Below are positions 16,689 through 26,049 of a stretch of DNA of 64,000 bases, in pieces. The first letter of the stretch is position 1; the number at the start of each line of letters is the position of its first letter. The notes below the pieces were generated by a model, which saw nothing but the letters and a program-made list of their open reading frames with translations, did no database searches and was not told the origin of the DNA. This DNA comes from Streptomyces sp. T12 (GTDB taxonomy: Bacteria > Actinomycetota > Actinomycetes > Streptomycetales > Streptomycetaceae): the NCBI RefSeq assembly GCF_028736035.1, contig NZ_CP117866.1:1178001-1242000 (forward strand). The letters run 5' to 3'. The position numbers and the translations under genes were made by a program.

Positions 16689-18140
16689 TCAACTGGCCTC
16701 GGAGGCCGTGTCCTTGGTGGTCTGGGCCGGTACGGCGACGGACTCCTCGGGCTCCGTCGTCTCGGGCTTCTTGAGCCCCGCCTTCTCCGTCTTCTCCGAC
16801 TGCTCCGTGTTCTCCGGCTTCTCCGACTCGTCGTCGTCCAGCTCGACCACGATCTCGCCGTCCAGGACCTTCTTCGCGCGCTCCTTGTCCAGGGCGCCCT
16901 CCCAGCGGGAGACCGCGAAGACGGCGACGCAGTTGCCGAGCAGGTTGGTGACGACGCGCATCGAGTCCATGATGCGGTCCACGCCGAGGAGCAGGGCGAC
17001 GGCTCCGGCCGGGATGGCGCCCAGCGAGGAGGCGGTCGCGGACAGGGCGAGGAACGCCGAGCCGGGGATGCCCGCCATGCCCTTGCTGGTCAGCATCAGC
17101 ACCAGGACCACGGTGATCTGCTGGCTGAAGCTGAGGTCGACGCCCACGGCCTGGGCGATGAACAGCGTGCCGATGGACAGGTAGAGCGAGGCGCCGTCGA
17201 GGTTGAAGGAGTAACCCGTCGGCAGCACCAGGCCCACGGCGTCGTCGCGGGCGCCGGCCTTGCGCAGCTTCTGCATCACGCGCGGCAGGACCGACTCGGT
17301 GGACGCGGTGCCGAGCGCGAGCAGCATCTCCTCACGGATGTAGCGCAGGAACTTCCAGAGGCTGAGCCCGGTGACCACCTTCAGGGCGACGGCGAGGAGC
17401 GCGATGAAGAGCGCCGCGGCCGCGTAGCACAGGATGATCAGCTTGCCGTAGGTCTCGATCACGCCGAGCCCGTAGTTGCCGATCAGGACGGCCATCGCGC
17501 CGAACACCGCGATCGGGGCCAGCCGCATCACGAAGCCGACGATCGCGAAGATGATCTCCTGGGCCTGCTCGATGGCCGGCAGCACCTTCGGCACCTTGGT
17601 GTGCCCGAGGTGCAGCAGCGCGGCACCCACCAGGCAGGCCAGGATGAGCACCTGGAGCAGGGAGTTCTCGGCGAAGGCGCCGATGAAAGAGGTGGGAATC
17701 GCGTTGAGCGCGAACTCGGTCGTCGAGGGCAGGTGTCCGCCGCCCGTCTTCGCGTCGACCGCCGAGGTGTCGAGCGTGGACGGGTCCACGTTCATCCCGG
17801 ACCCGGGCTGGACCACGTTGGCGGCGAGGAGTCCGATGAGCAGCGCGAGCGTGCTCGCGACCTCGAACCAGATCAGGGCCTTGAGCCCGATCCGGCCGAA
17901 CGCCTTCAGGTCACCGGCCTTGGCGATGCCGACGACGACCACGCAGAACACGAGCGGCGAGATGATCGTCTTGATGAGCCGGATGAAACCGTCGCCGAGC
18001 GGCTGCAGATCCGCGGCGAAGCCGGGCCACAGCTTCCCGACGACGATTCCGAGCACCAGCGCGCAGGCAACCTGCGCGAAGAGTGAGGTACGCAGTGTGC
18101 GTGCGACGCGTCGCGGCAGCGGCGATTCGGACGGCGGCAC
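16689..18140 (-). CDS. dctA: C4-dicarboxylate:cation symporter DctA-like (DAACS family)
   Basis: A 483-residue membrane carrier with about eight transmembrane helices and two re-entrant loops. The family core is visible in TASTESVLPRVMQKL (serine-rich hairpin), LPTGYSFNLDGASLYLSIGTLF and the final GVDRIMDSMRVVTNLLGN substrate site. It imports succinate, fumarate and malate with protons or sodium. The GTG start at 18140 is fixed by AAGGAG five bases upstream. The C-terminal 50 residues are a charged Glu/Lys/Pro-rich cytosolic tail longer than in E. coli DctA. Confidence 0.9.
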   Translation of the reverse strand: MPPSESPLPRRVARTLRTSLFAQVACALVLGIVVGKLWPGFAADLQPLGDGFIRLIKTIISPLVFCVVVVGIAKAGDLKAFGRIGLKALIWFEVASTLALLIGLLAANVVQPGSGMNVDPSTLDTSAVDAKTGGGHLPSTTEFALNAIPTSFIGAFAENSLLQVLILACLVGAALLHLGHTKVPKVLPAIEQAQEIIFAIVGFVMRLAPIAVFGAMAVLIGNYGLGVIETYGKLIILCYAAAALFIALLAVALKVVTGLSLWKFLRYIREEMLLALGTASTESVLPRVMQKLRKAGARDDAVGLVLPTGYSFNLDGASLYLSIGTLFIAQAVGVDLSFSQQITVVLVLMLTSKGMAGIPGSAFLALSATASSLGAIPAGAVALLLGVDRIMDSMRVVTNLLGNCVAVFAVSRWEGALDKERAKKVLDGEIVVELDDDESEKPENTEQSEKTEKAGLKKPETTEPEESVAVPAQTTKDTASEAS

Positions 18141-18197
18141 GGGAACTCCTTGAGGACGGGCGGCACACAGAAGTCGGGGACGGAGACTTCTGTCATA

Positions 18198-18213
18198 CGG
18201 AAAGCGGATTCCG
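18198..18213. promoter_or_regulatory. Inverted repeat CGGAA-6-TTCCG upstream of dctA
   Basis: A perfect 5-bp inverted repeat (CGGAA AGCGGA TTCCG) lies 58 bp before the dctA start in the 170-bp gap to the neighbouring gene. Size and position suit a dimeric repressor or activator site, but no regulator gene is adjacent. Confidence 0.4.
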
Positions 18214-18310
18214 TGGCGATCACTTTGCGGGTGATGTTGGTCCCGCACAAGACCCCCGTGTTGCATCCGTGTAAATCGCTCCCTGAGTGACGCATCGCAC
18301 ACGACTGGCC

Positions 18311-19987
18311 TCAGCAGCCCCGGCGATCCTCGGTGAGCACCCCCTGGACACTGGTGAGGGAACGGTCGTAGCACCCGTCCGAGCCGTACAGCCGGTAGCG
18401 CTCACTCGTCGTGCCGACCGCGTGCCGCTGGTCGCGCGGCACGTTCAACGTCCATGAGGCGTCGCCCTCGACGGTGTCGTCGAGCCACGACCACGCGATC
18501 CGTCGTCCGGCCTGGGCCGTCCCGACCGCGGCACGGTCACCGAGGGTCAGCACGGTGCGCAGCCGGTCGCCCGCGCCGATCGTGATGGAGCCGTCCATCG
18601 TGTATGTCCGCTGCGTACGGGTCGTGCGGGCCGGTCCGCGTCCGTCGACGGTGACCGACTGGTCGTCCTTCCAGACGGCGTCGAGGGCGTCCAGGTTCTC
18701 TCCGTCGGTCCAGCGGTGCACGGAGGTGTTCGTGAGCGCCCGGCCGACGGTGGTCGTCACCCGGCCGTGCGAGGTGTCGACGTATCCGGCGACGGTCAGC
18801 CGGTGACTACCCTCTGTGTCCACCCGGTGCTCCGAACCGGGGGTGTACGTCGAGGAGTTGGCTAGGTTGCCGACCTGGTGCGCGGTGAGCTTCCCGGTGA
18901 CTTGGGCGCTCTTCGCGTCCTGCCACACGAGGACGTTCACGGGCGCGCTCCAGCCGCTCTGCCCCTCGGGGACACCGACGACGGAGACCTCGACGCGGTG
19001 CGGGTGGCCGTCGTTGAGGAGGCCGGCGAACGGGGTCAGGTCGTATTCGATCGGCTTGACGTCGAAGGCGCGCGGCCCCGGAGTGACGTACCAGAGGAAG
19101 GGGTTGGACCAGCCACCCGTCCACACGTGCGGGAACGGCGCGGCGATTCCGGCGAGTTGGCCGTCGACCTTGATCTGCACCTCGCGGTAGGGACCGCCGC
19201 CGGCCTTGCAGGAGTAGGGCGCCGGGTCGGGGGCCGACAGATACCAGAACTCCTCGCAGCCGCCACCGGAGCCGGTGGCGTACACCTCGGCGACGATGCG
19301 TTCGCTGTTGCGCGGGGTGGTGATCGTGCTGTCCTGGAGGGTGAGGACACGGTCGGGGGGCGTGCCGGGGCGGCCGGGAGTCGAGGCGGGGTGACTGGTA
19401 GTCGAGGCGGGGCGGCCGGCGTAGAACGTCAGCGTGACCTTGACGTCGATGATGCCGGTGTACGTGTCGTCGACGACGTTCCCGATGAGCATCTCGACGT
19501 CCTGGCTGCCGCGGAAGGTGTCGCTGTAGCGGGTGACGTCCTTCTCGACGGACCACTCGATGCCGTCCGGTGACGGCTCCGGAGTCGACGTGCGGAAGAT
19601 CTCGACCCCGCCGACGTGCAGATAGCCGAGCCGGTCGAACTGGCGCCCCTTGACCTTGCCGTCCATCCGCAGCACCACCTTGCTCCAGCGGTCGCCGCAG
19701 CCTCGGGGCGGGGTGTACGTGCCCTTGTACGGGGTGAAGTCGCGGAACTGCGCCTCGGCGACGGTGACTTGGCAGGACTTGCCGGAGGGCTTGGCGACGG
19801 GCGGGGCGGCGGTGATGGGGTCGTGCCAGTCGGTGCCGAACTCGGCGGGGGCTTCGGCCGGGACGTTGGCGGGGACGTCGGCCGGGACGTCGGCGGGTTC
19901 CGCCGCGGGGGCGGGGCTCGCTCCGAGGAGGGTGCTCGCCAGGAGGGTCGCTCCAGCGAACATGGACATGACGATCCGTCTCTTCAT
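18311..19987 (-). CDS. Secreted peptide-N4-asparagine amidase A-like protein
   Basis: A 558-residue exported protein: Sec signal peptide (MKRRIVMSMFAGATLLASTL, cut near the ASPAPA region), then a short Asp-Val-Pro-Ala repeat linker (residues about 31-47) and a PNGase A-type fold. Family blocks include DRWSKVVLRMDGKVKGRQFD, LGYLHVGGVEIFRTSTPEP and IGNVVDDTYTGIIDVKVTLTF. PNGase A removes N-glycans from glycoproteins by hydrolysing the glycosyl-asparagine bond, so this may help harvest plant or fungal glycoproteins. It is on the opposite strand to its plus-strand neighbours. Activity is inferred from family. Confidence 0.8.
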   Translation of the reverse strand: MKRRIVMSMFAGATLLASTLLGASPAPAAEPADVPADVPANVPAEAPAEFGTDWHDPITAAPPVAKPSGKSCQVTVAEAQFRDFTPYKGTYTPPRGCGDRWSKVVLRMDGKVKGRQFDRLGYLHVGGVEIFRTSTPEPSPDGIEWSVEKDVTRYSDTFRGSQDVEMLIGNVVDDTYTGIIDVKVTLTFYAGRPASTTSHPASTPGRPGTPPDRVLTLQDSTITTPRNSERIVAEVYATGSGGGCEEFWYLSAPDPAPYSCKAGGGPYREVQIKVDGQLAGIAAPFPHVWTGGWSNPFLWYVTPGPRAFDVKPIEYDLTPFAGLLNDGHPHRVEVSVVGVPEGQSGWSAPVNVLVWQDAKSAQVTGKLTAHQVGNLANSSTYTPGSEHRVDTEGSHRLTVAGYVDTSHGRVTTTVGRALTNTSVHRWTDGENLDALDAVWKDDQSVTVDGRGPARTTRTQRTYTMDGSITIGAGDRLRTVLTLGDRAAVGTAQAGRRIAWSWLDDTVEGDASWTLNVPRDQRHAVGTTSERYRLYGSDGCYDRSLTSVQGVLTEDRRGC

Positions 19988-20048
19988 GGCCGGTGTTCTA
20001 CGGGGAGTTGGGCATCCCTCGCAATGACGCCTCTTCAGGCCTCCCCCA

Positions 20049-20840
20049 TCAGTGGGAGCTCTTCAGGTCCGCCCTGTCCCCCATCACCACGACAGGATGC
20101 CGGTCCGGATCGAGCGTGCGCAGCAGGTACTCCATCGCCGATCCGGACAGACTGACGCAGGCCGACGTACCGCTGCCGTGGTCCATGTGCAACCAGATGC
20201 CGCCGCCTTTGTGCTCACCCCCGGGGCGGGTGGAGTCGTTGGGCGGAGTGCCCTTGACACGGTTGTAGTCGATGGCGATGACGTAGTCGAAGTCGTGCCA
20301 GTACGACTTCGCCCACCAGCGCGGCGCCGCGAAGGCCGCGGAGCGTGTGTACGGCAGCTTGGCCCCCGGGTCCTCCCGTACGCCACCCGCGTCGCTGAGC
20401 GTGAACACGCCGACGGGGCTGCGGTTGTCGCCCTCGTGGTGGTCGGTGGTCCAGCCCTTCTTGCCGTTGTGCGCGGGCCAGCTGCGGGTGCGCTCCCAGG
20501 TGGAGCCCTGCTTGGTGTAGAGCACGACCGTGGAGTCCGGGGAGTCCTTGCCGTTGCCGTAGACCGCCACGACCTGGCGGGAGTTGGCGGGGATGCGGCG
20601 CTGCCACCGGTCGGCGACGTCCGGGATGCGCGTCGGATCCGAGGTCGTGGCCGGCCGCCTGGGCGCGGCCTTGCCGACGTCCCCACCTCCGCCGTGCTGC
20701 GCGCCGCCGCACGCGGTCAGGGTCGTCAAGGTCGCCACGAGGGACCCGAGGGCCACCGTCGCGACCATGGCACGCCGTACTCCGCCGTTGCGCACTCCGC
20801 CGTTCACCACTTCGCCGTTCCGCACTCCGCCGTTCCGCAT
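20049..20840 (-). CDS. L,D-transpeptidase-family lipoprotein
   Basis: A 263-residue protein. A lipoprotein signal (RRAMVATVALGSLVATLTTL then lipobox LTAC) is preceded by a repeated Asn-Gly-Gly-Val-Arg stretch encoded by near-identical 15-bp repeats. The YkuD-like catalytic site is HMDHGSGTSACVSL, with nucleophile Cys in SxC(V) form and conserved upstream His. Such enzymes form 3-3 peptidoglycan crosslinks or attach proteins to peptidoglycan. The N-terminus is uncertain: the ATG at 20840 has GGAG only two bases away, and translation could start later at the signal peptide. Confidence 0.8.
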   Translation of the reverse strand: MRNGGVRNGEVVNGGVRNGGVRRAMVATVALGSLVATLTTLTACGGAQHGGGGDVGKAAPRRPATTSDPTRIPDVADRWQRRIPANSRQVVAVYGNGKDSPDSTVVLYTKQGSTWERTRSWPAHNGKKGWTTDHHEGDNRSPVGVFTLSDAGGVREDPGAKLPYTRSAAFAAPRWWAKSYWHDFDYVIAIDYNRVKGTPPNDSTRPGGEHKGGGIWLHMDHGSGTSACVSLSGSAMEYLLRTLDPDRHPVVVMGDRADLKSSH

Positions 20841-21158
20841 CACTCCATGGTCGCACCGAGTTCGGGACGGCAGCCGGAGCGACCACCGGACGGCCAGTCG
20901 CGGGGGCAACCGGGCGATCGGCCAGATGGGCAGTCGGATGGCCGGCCGGACAGGCGGCCGGACGAGCAGCCGGACAGGCAGCCGAATCTGTGCGGCGGCG
21001 CGGAAAACCGTTTGCGTCCGGCCACGCTGCGACGCGAACCTGTCACGGTTTGCTGCCGCCGTGCGCGGTGCGCGGTCCGTTCCGCGCGTCGGCTTCCGAT
21101 CGATTCCCCATCCCCCTCCCTATCCCCTCCCCCCACTGACACGAGCCACTGGGACGTC

Positions 21159-23012
21159 ATGCAGATTCAAGACCTTCCGTATCCCGACCCAGGTGTGCCG
21201 GACGCACGCTCGGGCCCCCGATTCCTGTGGTGGCTCTTCAGGAACCAGCTGGGCGGACAGCTCAAGTCCCTGGCCTGGGGGCTGCTGCACTTCCTGTCCG
21301 TCTCCGCGCTGCCGTTCTGCGTCGGCGTAGCCATCCAGGCCGTCGTCGACCGCTCGGGGGCGCGACTCGCCCTCGCGGGCGGGCTCCTGGCACTGTGCAG
21401 CGCCGGAAACGCCATCGGCGACACCTTCCTGCACCGCACCGCCATCACCAACTGGATCACTGCCGCCGCCCGAGTCCAGCAGGTACTGGCCCGCAAGGCC
21501 GCGCAGCTGGGCTCGGCGCTGACCCGGCGCGTCGCGGCCGGTGAGGTCGTGGCCGTCTCCACGGGCGACGTCGAGAAGATCGGCTGGTTCGTCGAGGCCT
21601 GGTCACGGTTCACGGCGGCGGCGGTCACCATCGTGGTGGTCTGCGTCGGCCTGGTCGTCTACCAGCCGGCGCTCGGTGTGATCGTCGCCGTGGGCCTACC
21701 CGTACTGGCGGTCGCCGTGCTGCCGCTGCTGCCCCGGGCGACCCGACGGGCCGACTTCCAGCGCGAGAAGGCCGGGCGGGCCACCGAGTTGGCCTCGGAC
21801 ACCGTCGCCGGTCTGCGCGTCCTGCGCGGCATCGGCGGCGAGGAACTCTTCCTCGACCGCTACCGCCGCGCGTCGCAGGACGTGCGCCACGCGGCCGTGC
21901 GCAGCGCCCGGATGTGGTCCCTGATCTCCGCGATCCAGGTGCTGCTGCCGGGGCTGCTGCTGATCGTGGTCATCTGGTACGGCGTCCACCTGGCCCGCGA
22001 GGGCCGGGTCACCGTCGGCGAACTGGTCGCCGTCTACAGCTCGATCATGATCCTCACCTATCCGCTGCGGCACTTCGAAGAGATCGCGATGGCCTACTCC
22101 TTCTCACGTCCCTCGGCCCGGCGGGCCGCGCGCGTGCTGTCGCTGGAGCGGGTCACCGACACCGAAGGGTCGCGCGACGGGTCCGAGGTGCCCTCCGGGG
22201 ACCTGTACGACCCGGCCACCGGACTGCTCGCCCCCACCGGCCGGCTCACCGCCGTGGTGTGCGGCGACCCGGACGCGGCGGGGCGACTGGCCGAACGACT
22301 GGGCGGACACGGCTCCGAGGAGGGCACGCCGGTGCTGCTGGGCGGCGTCCCGCTCGACGAGCTGCCACTCGACTGCGCGCGTACGGCCGTCCTCGTGCAG
22401 GACAAGGACCCGGTGCTGCTCTCCGGCACGCTGCGCGAACTGCTGGACGTGCCGCGGTCGGGCGACGTCGGTCCCGAGGAGGCGCTGGACGCCGCGCAGT
22501 GCGAGGACGTCCTGGCCGCGCTGGTCCAGGGGTCGCTCGGCGCCGAGGACCCGATGGACGCCCGCATCACCGAACGCGGCCGGTCCCTGTCCGGCGGCCA
22601 GCGCCAGCGCCTCGCGCTCGCCCGGTCACTGATCACGGACCCCGAGGTGCTCGTCCTGGACGAGCCGACCTCGGCCGTCGACTCGCACACCGAGGCACGG
22701 ATCGCGGAGGGCGTGCGCAGCCTGCGGACGGGGCGCACGACGGTGGTGTTCACCTCCTCACCGCTGCTTCTGGACCGCGCCGACCGGGTCGTGCTCGTCC
22801 ATGAGGGCGAGGTCGCGGCGGTCGGCGTGCACCGCGAGCTGGTGCACGGCGAACCGCGGTACCGGGCGGTGGTGACCCGGGAGACCGACGAAGAGGCCAC
22901 CCTGAACGCCTCGTTGAACGAAAACGATGCGGTGGGCGAAAGCCCACGGTCGGCGTCGGCCGCCCTCAACCACGTACTGAAGGAACTGGAAGAGATCGAG
23001 GAGTCGGCATGA
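21159..23012 (+). CDS. ABC exporter subunit with degenerate Walker A (heterodimer partner 1)
   Basis: A 617-residue six-helix exporter half with a nucleotide-binding domain from about residue 340. The Walker A position reads VVCGDPDAAGRLAERL (near residue 368): no GxxGxGK[ST] and no lysine. The Q-loop (VLVQDKDPVLLSG), canonical signature LSGGQRQR (about 477) and Walker B VLVLDEPTSA are retained, but the H-loop reads VVFTSSPLLL, with no His. It overlaps the next gene by 4 bp (ATGA). With that partner it should make one active and one inactive ATP site. Start: ATG at 21159. Confidence 0.88.
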   Translation: MQIQDLPYPDPGVPDARSGPRFLWWLFRNQLGGQLKSLAWGLLHFLSVSALPFCVGVAIQAVVDRSGARLALAGGLLALCSAGNAIGDTFLHRTAITNWITAAARVQQVLARKAAQLGSALTRRVAAGEVVAVSTGDVEKIGWFVEAWSRFTAAAVTIVVVCVGLVVYQPALGVIVAVGLPVLAVAVLPLLPRATRRADFQREKAGRATELASDTVAGLRVLRGIGGEELFLDRYRRASQDVRHAAVRSARMWSLISAIQVLLPGLLLIVVIWYGVHLAREGRVTVGELVAVYSSIMILTYPLRHFEEIAMAYSFSRPSARRAARVLSLERVTDTEGSRDGSEVPSGDLYDPATGLLAPTGRLTAVVCGDPDAAGRLAERLGGHGSEEGTPVLLGGVPLDELPLDCARTAVLVQDKDPVLLSGTLRELLDVPRSGDVGPEEALDAAQCEDVLAALVQGSLGAEDPMDARITERGRSLSGGQRQRLALARSLITDPEVLVLDEPTSAVDSHTEARIAEGVRSLRTGRTTVVFTSSPLLLDRADRVVLVHEGEVAAVGVHRELVHGEPRYRAVVTRETDEEATLNASLNENDAVGESPRSASAALNHVLKELEEIEESA

Positions 23013-24796
23013 TCGGCGTGGCACCACCGGCGTACGACCCGGCGGCCCCGACCACGGCGAACACCCTGCCGGTCGGCGCCCCCGCGACCGTACGCGCCTA
23101 TGTGGTCGAGCTGTTCCGTCGGCACCGCCGTGCCTTCCTGCTGCTCATCACCGTCAACACGGTCGCGGTCGTGGCCTCGATGGCGGGGCCCTGGCTGCTG
23201 GGCGGACTGGTGGAGCGGGTGTCGGACGGCGTCGGCGCGCGGGAGCTCCATCTGGAGCTCACCGTCGGGCTGTTCGCGACCGCACTCGTCGTCCAGGCCG
23301 TGTTCGTCCGGCAGGTGCGGCTGCGCGGCGCGATGCTCGGGGAGCGGATGCTGGCCGATCTGCGCGAGGACTTCCTCGTCCGGTCGGTCGGGCTGCCGCC
23401 CGGTGTCCTGGAGCGGGCCGGGACGGGCGACCTGCTGTCCCGGATCACGACCGACATCGACCGGCTGGCCAACGCGATGCGCGAGGCGGTGCCCCAGCTC
23501 GCGATCGGCGTGGTGTGGGTGTTCCTGCTGCTGGGCGGGCTCGTCATCACCGCACCCCCGCTCGCGGCCACCGTGCTGCTCACCGTGCCGCTGCTGGTGA
23601 CCGGCTGCCGCTGGTACTTCAAGCGGGCGCCGTCCGCCTACCGCTCGGAGGCCGCCGGGTACGCCGCCGTGGCCGCCGCGCTCGCCGAGACCGTGGACGC
23701 CGGGCGCACCGTCGAGGCCCACCGCCTCGGCGAGCGCCGCGTGGAGCTGTCGGAGCAACGGATCAAGGAGTGGACGGCGTGGGAGCGCTACACGCTCTGG
23801 CTGCGGTCGGTGCTCTTCCCGTTCATCAACGTCACCCACGTGATGCTCCTCGCCTCGGTCCTGATGGTCGGCGGCGTGTTCGTCCTCCAGGGCTGGATCG
23901 GGGTCGGCCAGCTGACCACGGGTGCGCTGATCGCGCAGATGCTGGTGGACCCCGTCGGCCTCATCCTGCGCTGGTACGACGAACTGCAGGTGGCCCAGGT
24001 GTCGCTGGCCCGGCTGGTCGGGGTCCGGGACATCGAGCCGGAGGCCGGGGACGCCCTGCTGGCGCCCGACGGCCGCGACGTGCACGCCGACCGGGTGCAC
24101 TTCGGCTACCTGGAGGGCGTGGACGTACTCCGCAAGGTCTCCCTGGAGGTCCCGCCCGGGACCAGGCTGGCGCTCGTCGGGCCCTCTGGGGCGGGCAAGT
24201 CCACGCTGGGCCGGCTGCTCGCGGGTATCTACGCGCCCCGGGACGGCCGCATCACCCTCGGGGGTGCGGAACTGTCCCGGATGACCGCCGAGCGGGTCCG
24301 CTCCCACGTGGCCCTCGTCAACCAGGAGCACCACGTCTTCGTGGGTGCCCTGCGCGACAACCTGCTGCTGGCCCGCACCGACGCGACCGACGCCGAGCTG
24401 TGGGCGGCGCTGGGCGCGGTGGACGCGGACGCGTGGGCCCGTGCGCTCGACTACGGCCTGGACACCGAGGTCGGCTCGGGCGGGTTCGCGCTCACACCGG
24501 CCCAGGCTCAGCAGATCGCACTGGCCCGTCTGGTGCTGGCCGACCCGCACACACTGGTCCTGGACGAGGCGACCTCGCTCCTCGACCCCCGCGCGGCCCG
24601 CCACCTGGAGCGCTCCCTGGCCCGCGTCCTCGACGGCCGCACAGTCGTCGCCATCGCCCACCGCCTCCACACGGCCCACGACGCCGACGTCATCGCGGTC
24701 GTCGAGAACGGCCGCATCAGCGAGCTGGGCAGCCATGACGAGCTGGTGAACGCCGACGGGGCATATGCGGCGCTTTGGCGGTCTTGGCATGGGTGA
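23009..24796 (+). CDS. ABC exporter subunit with degenerate signature motif (heterodimer partner 2)
   Basis: A 595-residue exporter half. Walker A GPSGAGKST (about residue 391), Q-loop ALVNQEHHVF, Walker B TLVLDEATSLLD and H-loop AIAHRLHTAHD are intact, but the LSGGQ signature is replaced by LTPAQAQQ (about 495). The pattern mirrors its partner: the consensus site would use this Walker A with the partner LSGGQ; the other site lacks both. Translationally coupled to the upstream gene. The last codons are part of a 22-bp repeat extending beyond the stop. Substrate unknown. Confidence 0.9.
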   Translation: MIGVAPPAYDPAAPTTANTLPVGAPATVRAYVVELFRRHRRAFLLLITVNTVAVVASMAGPWLLGGLVERVSDGVGARELHLELTVGLFATALVVQAVFVRQVRLRGAMLGERMLADLREDFLVRSVGLPPGVLERAGTGDLLSRITTDIDRLANAMREAVPQLAIGVVWVFLLLGGLVITAPPLAATVLLTVPLLVTGCRWYFKRAPSAYRSEAAGYAAVAAALAETVDAGRTVEAHRLGERRVELSEQRIKEWTAWERYTLWLRSVLFPFINVTHVMLLASVLMVGGVFVLQGWIGVGQLTTGALIAQMLVDPVGLILRWYDELQVAQVSLARLVGVRDIEPEAGDALLAPDGRDVHADRVHFGYLEGVDVLRKVSLEVPPGTRLALVGPSGAGKSTLGRLLAGIYAPRDGRITLGGAELSRMTAERVRSHVALVNQEHHVFVGALRDNLLLARTDATDAELWAALGAVDADAWARALDYGLDTEVGSGGFALTPAQAQQIALARLVLADPHTLVLDEATSLLDPRAARHLERSLARVLDGRTVVAIAHRLHTAHDADVIAVVENGRISELGSHDELVNADGAYAALWRSWHG

Positions 24797-24851
24797 GTGG
24801 AGGTCTTGGCATGGGTGAGTGGTGAGTGGAGGTCTTGGCATGGGTGAGTGG
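24780..24851. repeat. Triplicated 22-bp unit from the 3' end of the ABC gene
   Basis: GGTCTTGGCATGGGTGAGTGG occurs at 24780, 24802 and 24831, the last after an extra TGAGTGGA spacer. The first copy includes the last codons (Arg-Ser-Trp-His-Gly-stop) of the ABC gene, so the array grew outward from coding sequence. Confidence 0.9.
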
Positions 24852-25473
24852 GGTGGGGCTTGGCTGAGCTGAGCTGAGCAGGGCTGGGGCGGGAGCCTTG
24901 GCCGACTGGCGCCAAGGCGAGGTCTGCCAGGGCTGCCGGGAGCCGAGGCCGGCCGGAATCGGCCCTAACGGTCGGCTCGGTCCGGAAGCGTGGCTGACCA
25001 GGCCGAAAGCGCAGGCGGCCCCGGCCCGATGTCCTGACAGACCGGGGCCGGGAAGGAGCGCCGGTCAGGGCGAGCGCCCCGGCTGACCAGGCCGGAAACC
25101 CGGTCGGCCCACGCCGGGAGCGCCGACCACCCATGGCACGGAGTGCGGGTCGCCGCGGCTCGGAAGAGCGGCTCGCGGTGACCGGGGGCGCCGGGGCGGC
25201 TGTCATCGGTCGGTGGCTGGACGTGGGACTGGCGGTGTGGAGGTGGCCCGGCGCGACGGCGCGGTTCCGGGGCCCGGCCGATCCGGAGGGCCCGCCCTTG
25301 CTCCGTGCCGTTGCGCCGGGGCGAAAAGGGGTGGAAGGCTGGATAGCGGCACCGGTTCGGGGAGCACCCGGGAACCACCCGGTTCGCGCCGGGTGCGGCC
25401 TGTGCCCCGCGCCGCGGCGGACCACCGCCGACCGCGGTGAGTTCGGGCCCGTCCCCACCACCTGGAGGTACCC
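24852..25473. other. Long GC-rich intergenic region
   Basis: About 620 bp with no supported gene. It starts with GGGCTTGGCTGAGCTGAGCTGAGC repeats and contains two related blocks sharing GGCTGACCAGGCCG (near 24993 and 25082). Open frames on both strands have poor composition and no ribosome sites. The promoter of the DUF5709 gene must lie at its right end. Confidence 0.5.
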
Positions 25474-25944
25474 GTGAACAGCGCCGACGGATGGGGGGAC
25501 GACGTCTACCAGCCCGACGCATCCGGTCAACGTGAGGACACGGGGCTGCTCGACGTGGAGGACACCCTGGAGAACGACGGCGTCGACGACCCCCTGGACC
25601 GGGGTTGGTCCCCTCCGGAGCGGCCGTGGGCGGTGGAGCGCTCCGATGTGACGGCCGCCGAGCGGCAGCAGGGCGAGACCCTCGACCAGCGGCTCGCCGA
25701 GGAGCTTCCCGATGTCGTCGCCCCCGACGGCGACGGCCTCGGCGACGCCGAGGGCACGGACGGAGAACTCCTCGACAACGAGGTCGGCGCCATGCGCTCC
25801 GGCCGCCTCGTGGCCCCCGACGAGGGCGCCCACGAGGACGAGGAGAGCGCGCTCGTCGCGACGGACGTGGGCATCGACGGTGCGGCGGCGTCCGCCGAGG
25901 AGGCTGCCATGCACATCGTCGACGAGGACTCCCTGTCCGGCTGA
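25474..25944 (+). CDS. DUF5709 family acidic protein
   Basis: A 156-residue, strongly acidic, soluble protein rich in Asp, Glu and Gly, with no transmembrane segment. It fits the actinobacterial DUF5709 family: start MNSADGWGDDVYQPD, central AVERSDVTAAERQQGETLDQRLAEE, and C-terminal EEAAMHIVDEDSL. Function unknown; members are common in Streptomyces and appear mostly disordered. The GTG start follows CTGGAGGTACCC, a good ribosome site. It lies just upstream of the L31 gene, 105 bp apart on the same strand. Confidence 0.8.
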   Translation: MNSADGWGDDVYQPDASGQREDTGLLDVEDTLENDGVDDPLDRGWSPPERPWAVERSDVTAAERQQGETLDQRLAEELPDVVAPDGDGLGDAEGTDGELLDNEVGAMRSGRLVAPDEGAHEDEESALVATDVGIDGAAASAEEAAMHIVDEDSLSG

Positions 25945-26049
25945 CCGACAGTCCCTGTACGGCCGATCCCGCAGCCCCTGTGGCTCAGCACCCGCGCCTT
26001 CGGCCCCGCTCCTTCGGCCCTTGCCGATGCCGCCATACGAGGAGTTCGC

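Noticed and set aside
25133..25477. A 114-codon frame upstream of the DUF5709 gene
   Set aside because: Composition and repeats suggest non-coding DNA; no ribosome site or similarity.
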